From Gammaproteobacteria bacterium (GTDB lineage Bacteria; Pseudomonadota; Gammaproteobacteria; S012-40), in the NCBI GenBank assembly GCA_029879945.1, contig JAOUPJ010000166.1, positions 1 through 7,935 of the forward strand: a stretch of DNA of 7,935 nt. The letters run 5' to 3'. A program made the position numbers and the translations under genes. Positions 5,220 to 7,935 of this stretch are shown here, one piece after another (position 1 is the first letter of the stretch; each line of letters starts with the position of its first letter). The notes below the pieces were generated by a model. That model searched no databases. It worked only from the letters and a program-made list of their open reading frames with translations, and had not been told where the DNA came from.

Positions 5220-7358
5220 TCAGGCCACCATCTTTTCAGCAGATACATAGTCGATCTTTCCCGTGCCCAGGACCGGGATGTGCTCCACCTTGAGAACTTT
5301 TCTTGGTACACAAATTTCACCGACTCCTTCAGATTTCGCCTGGCTTAGCAGATCATTGCGTTCGGCTGATGGGCAGGTTGTTAATAATATGACTTGTTCC
5401 CCTTTTCGTTCGTCTGGAATACTGATGGCAGCATGCAGATTATTCGGCCACACTTTACTGGCCATTACCTCAACCGAGGTGAGTGAGACCATTTCGCCTG
5501 CGACCTTGGCGAAACGCTTGGCGCGTCCGCAAATCGTGATAAAACCCTCTTCATCGATGGTGACGATGTCACCCGTATCATACCAACCCTCACCCAGTTC
5601 GCTAGAGGGAGGAACCAAACCGCCTGGATTGGCGTGCAGGAGATAGCCCTGCATCACATTGGGTCCATGCACTACGAGTTTTTGGCCCTCATGCAGACCG
5701 GGTACATCCAGCAAACGATATTCCATTCCCGGCATGATACGGCCTACGGTTCCGGCCTTATTGGCCAGAGGCGTGTTGCCGGCGATTACCGGTGCAGTTT
5801 CCGTGGCGCCATAACCTTCGAAGATGCGCACACCGAACTTGTCTTGCCATGCACGACGCACTTCGTCCTGCAGTTTTTCCGCTCCGGCAAACACGTAGCG
5901 TAGGCTGTAAAAATCATAGGCATCTGCAAATCGAGCATAACCGCTCAAAAAGGTGTTGGTACCAAACAGGAGTGTGGCATTGATATCATAGGCCACTTCC
6001 GGCACGACGCGATAATGCAAAGGCGAAGGATAAAAAAATACCCGCACACCGGAAGTGATGGGCAGGATCATACCTGCGGTGAGACCAAAGGAATGAAACA
6101 GGGGCAGTGCATTCAAGGCCACGTCCTGTGCGTTAAAATCCACGCGAGAGCTCAGTTGTTGAATATTGCTGATCAGGTTTCGGTGGGACAATACAACCCC
6201 TTTGGGCGTGCCTTCTGAACCGGAGGTAAACAGAATCACTGCCGTACTTTGCACATCACGCGGAGCCAGTCTGACTAAACTCTTGTCAAGGCGACTACGA
6301 ACGAGTCCAAACAGTTTTGCCAACAGGCCGATTTTTTCAGCCACGTCTTCCAGATAAATGATGTGGACATGCTCTGCGAGCTTTTCTATTGCCTGACTCA
6401 AACCGGCCTGCTGCACAAAACGACGGGACGTGATGACTTGCTTCAACAGGGCTGTTTCGCAGGCGGTGATCATGCCTTTCGCGCCCGTGGTGAAGTTGAG
6501 CATGGCAGGCACTTTACCGTAGAGATGTAGGCCCCAAAACGTTGCAACGGTGGCCAAGGTGCCTGGCAGTAAGACGCCCACGGTTTGCTCTTCACCGATT
6601 TCTTTCTGCAATGCACGGCCAAGAACTGTGGACTTGGTAATGAGTGAATTGTAATTCAAGGGGGCACGATTGATGTCTTCAGCGATTATATGCTTACCAC
6701 CGTGTATGGTGCGGGCTTCTAACAAGCGCTCTACCAGAGTCTGTTGCTTATTGGCTGTTTCGTACATCAATTCCGTCATCAGGTCTGATAGACGTTTCCC
6801 CGCCATTTGTCGACGCACGCGTCCTCTATATTCTTCGGGGATGTCGAACTTTCTCGGTGCTTGCACATTAAGCGTGATCTTGGGAAACCAGGAGATACGA
6901 ACGCGACCTCGCAAGCGAGAGAAGGGTGTGTATTGGGCGCCGTCTATGCGTATGGGTAACACGTCGGCCTTGGCCTTGTCGGCAACCAGACCGGGGCCGG
7001 GGTAGACCTTCATCAGGGAGCCGGTCACCGTGACACGTCCTTCCGGGAAAATGACTACGCAAGCCCCTTTTTCCAAACGACGGATCAGTGAACGGATGGA
7101 GAGAGGATTGGCCGGGTCCATAGGAAACATTTCAGCGATCAGGCCTGCAAGTTTTCCAATCCAGCTTCGCGCCACAAAGGTGTTGATGGCGAAGGTGGCG
7201 GGCACGGGCAGATAGGCATAGAGCAGAACCGCATCCAGAAAAGAGGTGTGATTGGCCACCACCAGGGTGCGTTCACTAAACTGCGCAAGGTGTTCCTTAC
7301 CGTGAATTTCAATGTTGTAAAGCCGTTTCAAGATTTGGCGTAGTATCGCTTTGAACAT
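5220..7358 (-). CDS. aas: Bifunctional 2-acylglycerophosphoethanolamine acyltransferase / acyl-ACP synthetase
   Basis: 712 residues; E. coli Aas is about 719. The N-terminal acyltransferase (PlsC-like) domain has the catalytic H37-x4-D42 (NHTSFLD) and the substrate-binding FPEGR (104-108), followed by SLMKVYPGPGLVADKAKA. The C-terminal AMP-forming adenylation domain has the P-loop FTSGSEGTPKG (377-387), YGATET (516-521), YDTGD (593-597) and the likely catalytic lysine K701 in GTGKIDY. Both halves look intact. Known role: fatty acid is activated to acyl-ACP with ATP, and the acyl group is moved to position 1 (sn-1) of lysophospholipids at the inner face of the cytoplasmic membrane. This recycles lyso-PE left by lipoprotein acylation or phospholipases and allows uptake of exogenous fatty acids. 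The ATG at 7358 is supported by TAGGAG 8 nt upstream. It is the first gene of the operon aas-lplT-PLD. Confidence 0.96.
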   Translation of the reverse strand: MFKAILRQILKRLYNIEIHGKEHLAQFSERTLVVANHTSFLDAVLLYAYLPVPATFAINTFVARSWIGKLAGLIAEMFPMDPANPLSIRSLIRRLEKGACVVIFPEGRVTVTGSLMKVYPGPGLVADKAKADVLPIRIDGAQYTPFSRLRGRVRISWFPKITLNVQAPRKFDIPEEYRGRVRRQMAGKRLSDLMTELMYETANKQQTLVERLLEARTIHGGKHIIAEDINRAPLNYNSLITKSTVLGRALQKEIGEEQTVGVLLPGTLATVATFWGLHLYGKVPAMLNFTTGAKGMITACETALLKQVITSRRFVQQAGLSQAIEKLAEHVHIIYLEDVAEKIGLLAKLFGLVRSRLDKSLVRLAPRDVQSTAVILFTSGSEGTPKGVVLSHRNLISNIQQLSSRVDFNAQDVALNALPLFHSFGLTAGMILPITSGVRVFFYPSPLHYRVVPEVAYDINATLLFGTNTFLSGYARFADAYDFYSLRYVFAGAEKLQDEVRRAWQDKFGVRIFEGYGATETAPVIAGNTPLANKAGTVGRIMPGMEYRLLDVPGLHEGQKLVVHGPNVMQGYLLHANPGGLVPPSSELGEGWYDTGDIVTIDEEGFITICGRAKRFAKVAGEMVSLTSVEVMASKVWPNNLHAAISIPDERKGEQVILLTTCPSAERNDLLSQAKSEGVGEICVPRKVLKVEHIPVLGTGKIDYVSAEKMVA

Positions 7359-7366
7359 GATTTGAT

Positions 7367-7372
7367 CTCCTA
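7367..7372 (-). promoter_or_regulatory. Ribosome binding site of aas
   Basis: TAGGAG on the minus strand, 8 nt before the ATG at 7358-7356. It fixes the start of aas. Confidence 0.75.
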
Positions 7373-7448
7373 AATCCGCTACTGATTCGAACTGGGGATA
7401 GAATCGTCCAAAGCACTTAAAAAATAAACTAAAATAGAAAAAGTAGAG

Positions 7449-7481
7449 AAAAAATCGATTAAAAGTATAGTAATACTATAC
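7449..7481 (-). terminator. Perfect 17-bp palindrome with T-rich tail: possible terminator or operator
   Basis: GTATAGTA (7465-7472), a central A (7473) and TACTATAC (7474-7481) form a perfect palindrome that begins directly after the stop codon of the regulator-like gene. On the minus strand it is followed by TTTT (7464-7461) and TTTTTT (7454-7449), the layout of a Rho-independent terminator. The stem, however, is almost all A-T and therefore weak. Its symmetry and position about 106 bp upstream of the aas ATG also fit a dimeric repressor site. I cannot decide between these. Confidence 0.4.
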
Positions 7482-7934
7482 CTATTTGCGGAGCAGGGGT
7501 TTAAAGACTTCCAACTCCCACGGTCTTAGTGCGAACATAAAACCTATGCTATGGCGTTTTTCCAAGGGCAGGCGGGCGTCTTGCCGATGAAGATCGGCGA
7601 ACTCTTTGGCGAGGATTTGCAATTTGTGCATTACTTGGTGGGCGGAGGAATCTCCCAGCAGGCCAAATAGAAAACGACGCTGCTCCAGGTCACCCCGGAA
7701 GGGGGCGTTGAGAAATTGTTTTTGAATTTTTTTTGAAAAAAATTCTTCAATAGGGCCGTTTTGAATCCAGTGAAAGTCTTCATCGATGCGCAACTTGATG
7801 CGATTACCAGGGAGCAGGTCGATAATGGTGAGCTTGTCCAGTTTGGCCAGGCAACGAATACAATCCGTTTCTGAAATATTGTAGTTACTGATTATTTCAT
7901 CAAAGGTGAGATGATTGCGCACACTCACTGCCAC
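7482..7934 (-). CDS. C-terminal part of an XRE/HTH-type regulator-like protein, 5' partial
   Basis: 150 residues in frame to the window edge. The first codon in the window that could initiate is a GTG at 7934-7932, but it is probably internal, because the fragment begins in the middle of a conserved stretch. It resembles the C-terminal half of a proteobacterial family of about 250 residues that carries an N-terminal XRE helix-turn-helix, which would lie outside the window. Matching features are NHLTFDEII (7-15), LLPGNRIKLRI (40-50), FHWIQNGPIEEFF (54-66), a helical middle part, and the ending ALRPWELEVFKPLLRK (135-150). No HTH is visible in the fragment, so a DNA-binding role rests on family memory and not on what is seen. 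It lies 123 bp upstream of aas on the same strand and could regulate or be cotranscribed with that operon. Confidence 0.65.
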   Translation of the reverse strand: MAVSVRNHLTFDEIISNYNISETDCIRCLAKLDKLTIIDLLPGNRIKLRIDEDFHWIQNGPIEEFFSKKIQKQFLNAPFRGDLEQRRFLFGLLGDSSAHQVMHKLQILAKEFADLHRQDARLPLEKRHSIGFMFALRPWELEVFKPLLRK

Positions 7935-7935
7935 C

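Larger units (their letters stand above)
7359..7481 (-). promoter_or_regulatory. Probable promoter/leader region of the aas operon
   Basis: 123 bp between the regulator-like gene and aas, with long T-runs on the minus strand. I see no sigma-70 pair with good hexamers and spacing. TATACT (7469-7464, inside the palindrome) resembles a -10 but lacks a -35. Transcription may start here or continue from the upstream gene. Confidence 0.35.

Noticed and set aside
2811..7215. Many 60-127-codon plus-strand ORFs opposite the aas-lplT-PLD operon
   Set aside because: All lie antisense to genes with intact family motifs. They lack ribosome binding sites and recognisable domains.

Overview
The window looks like ordinary chromosome from a gammaproteobacterium, with moderate GC and AT-rich intergenic stretches. 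The evidence is a YceH (UPF0502) protein, a full-length fused Aas acyltransferase/acyl-ACP synthetase next to an LplT-type transporter, and an Omp85-type outer membrane protein, all typical of Gram-negative Proteobacteria. I cannot name the genus. No mobile element, CRISPR array, tRNA or rRNA is visible.

Left part, plus strand: the 3' portion of an Omp85/BamA-TamA-type outer membrane protein (2-1201, 5' end outside the window) is followed 39 bp later by yceH (1241-1900). Next come about 300 bp of AT-rich sequence with no recognisable gene, ending in a hairpin-bearing leader. A small gene (2202-2465) follows. It encodes an unrecognised exported protein with two copies of a 14-residue motif. 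A clear intrinsic terminator (2518-2548) closes it.

Right part, minus strand: aas (7358-5220), lplT (5217-4048) and a ClsC-like phospholipase D/cardiolipin synthase family gene (4046-2547) are separated by 2 bp and 1 bp, so they almost certainly form one translationally coupled operon. In known biology LplT carries lysophospholipids across the inner membrane and Aas re-acylates them. A two-HKD enzyme that makes or remodels cardiolipin fits as a third step, so the operon can be read as a phospholipid repair and remodelling unit. Its order (aas first, cls last) differs from the lplT-aas order of E. coli. The last gene starts with TTG and carries a predicted Sec signal peptide.

Upstream of aas lies the C-terminal part of a gene on the same strand (7934-7482, 5' end outside the window). 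It resembles the C-terminal domain of a family of XRE-type HTH regulators. A perfect 17-bp palindrome followed by T-rich sequence sits between it and aas and may be a terminator or an operator. The minus-strand operon and the plus-strand small gene converge, and the stop codon of the cls-like gene lies in the T-tract of the small gene's terminator.

I found no convincing new defence or mobile system. The most interesting items are the three-gene phospholipid operon with an exported PLD enzyme, and the small repeat-containing exported protein.
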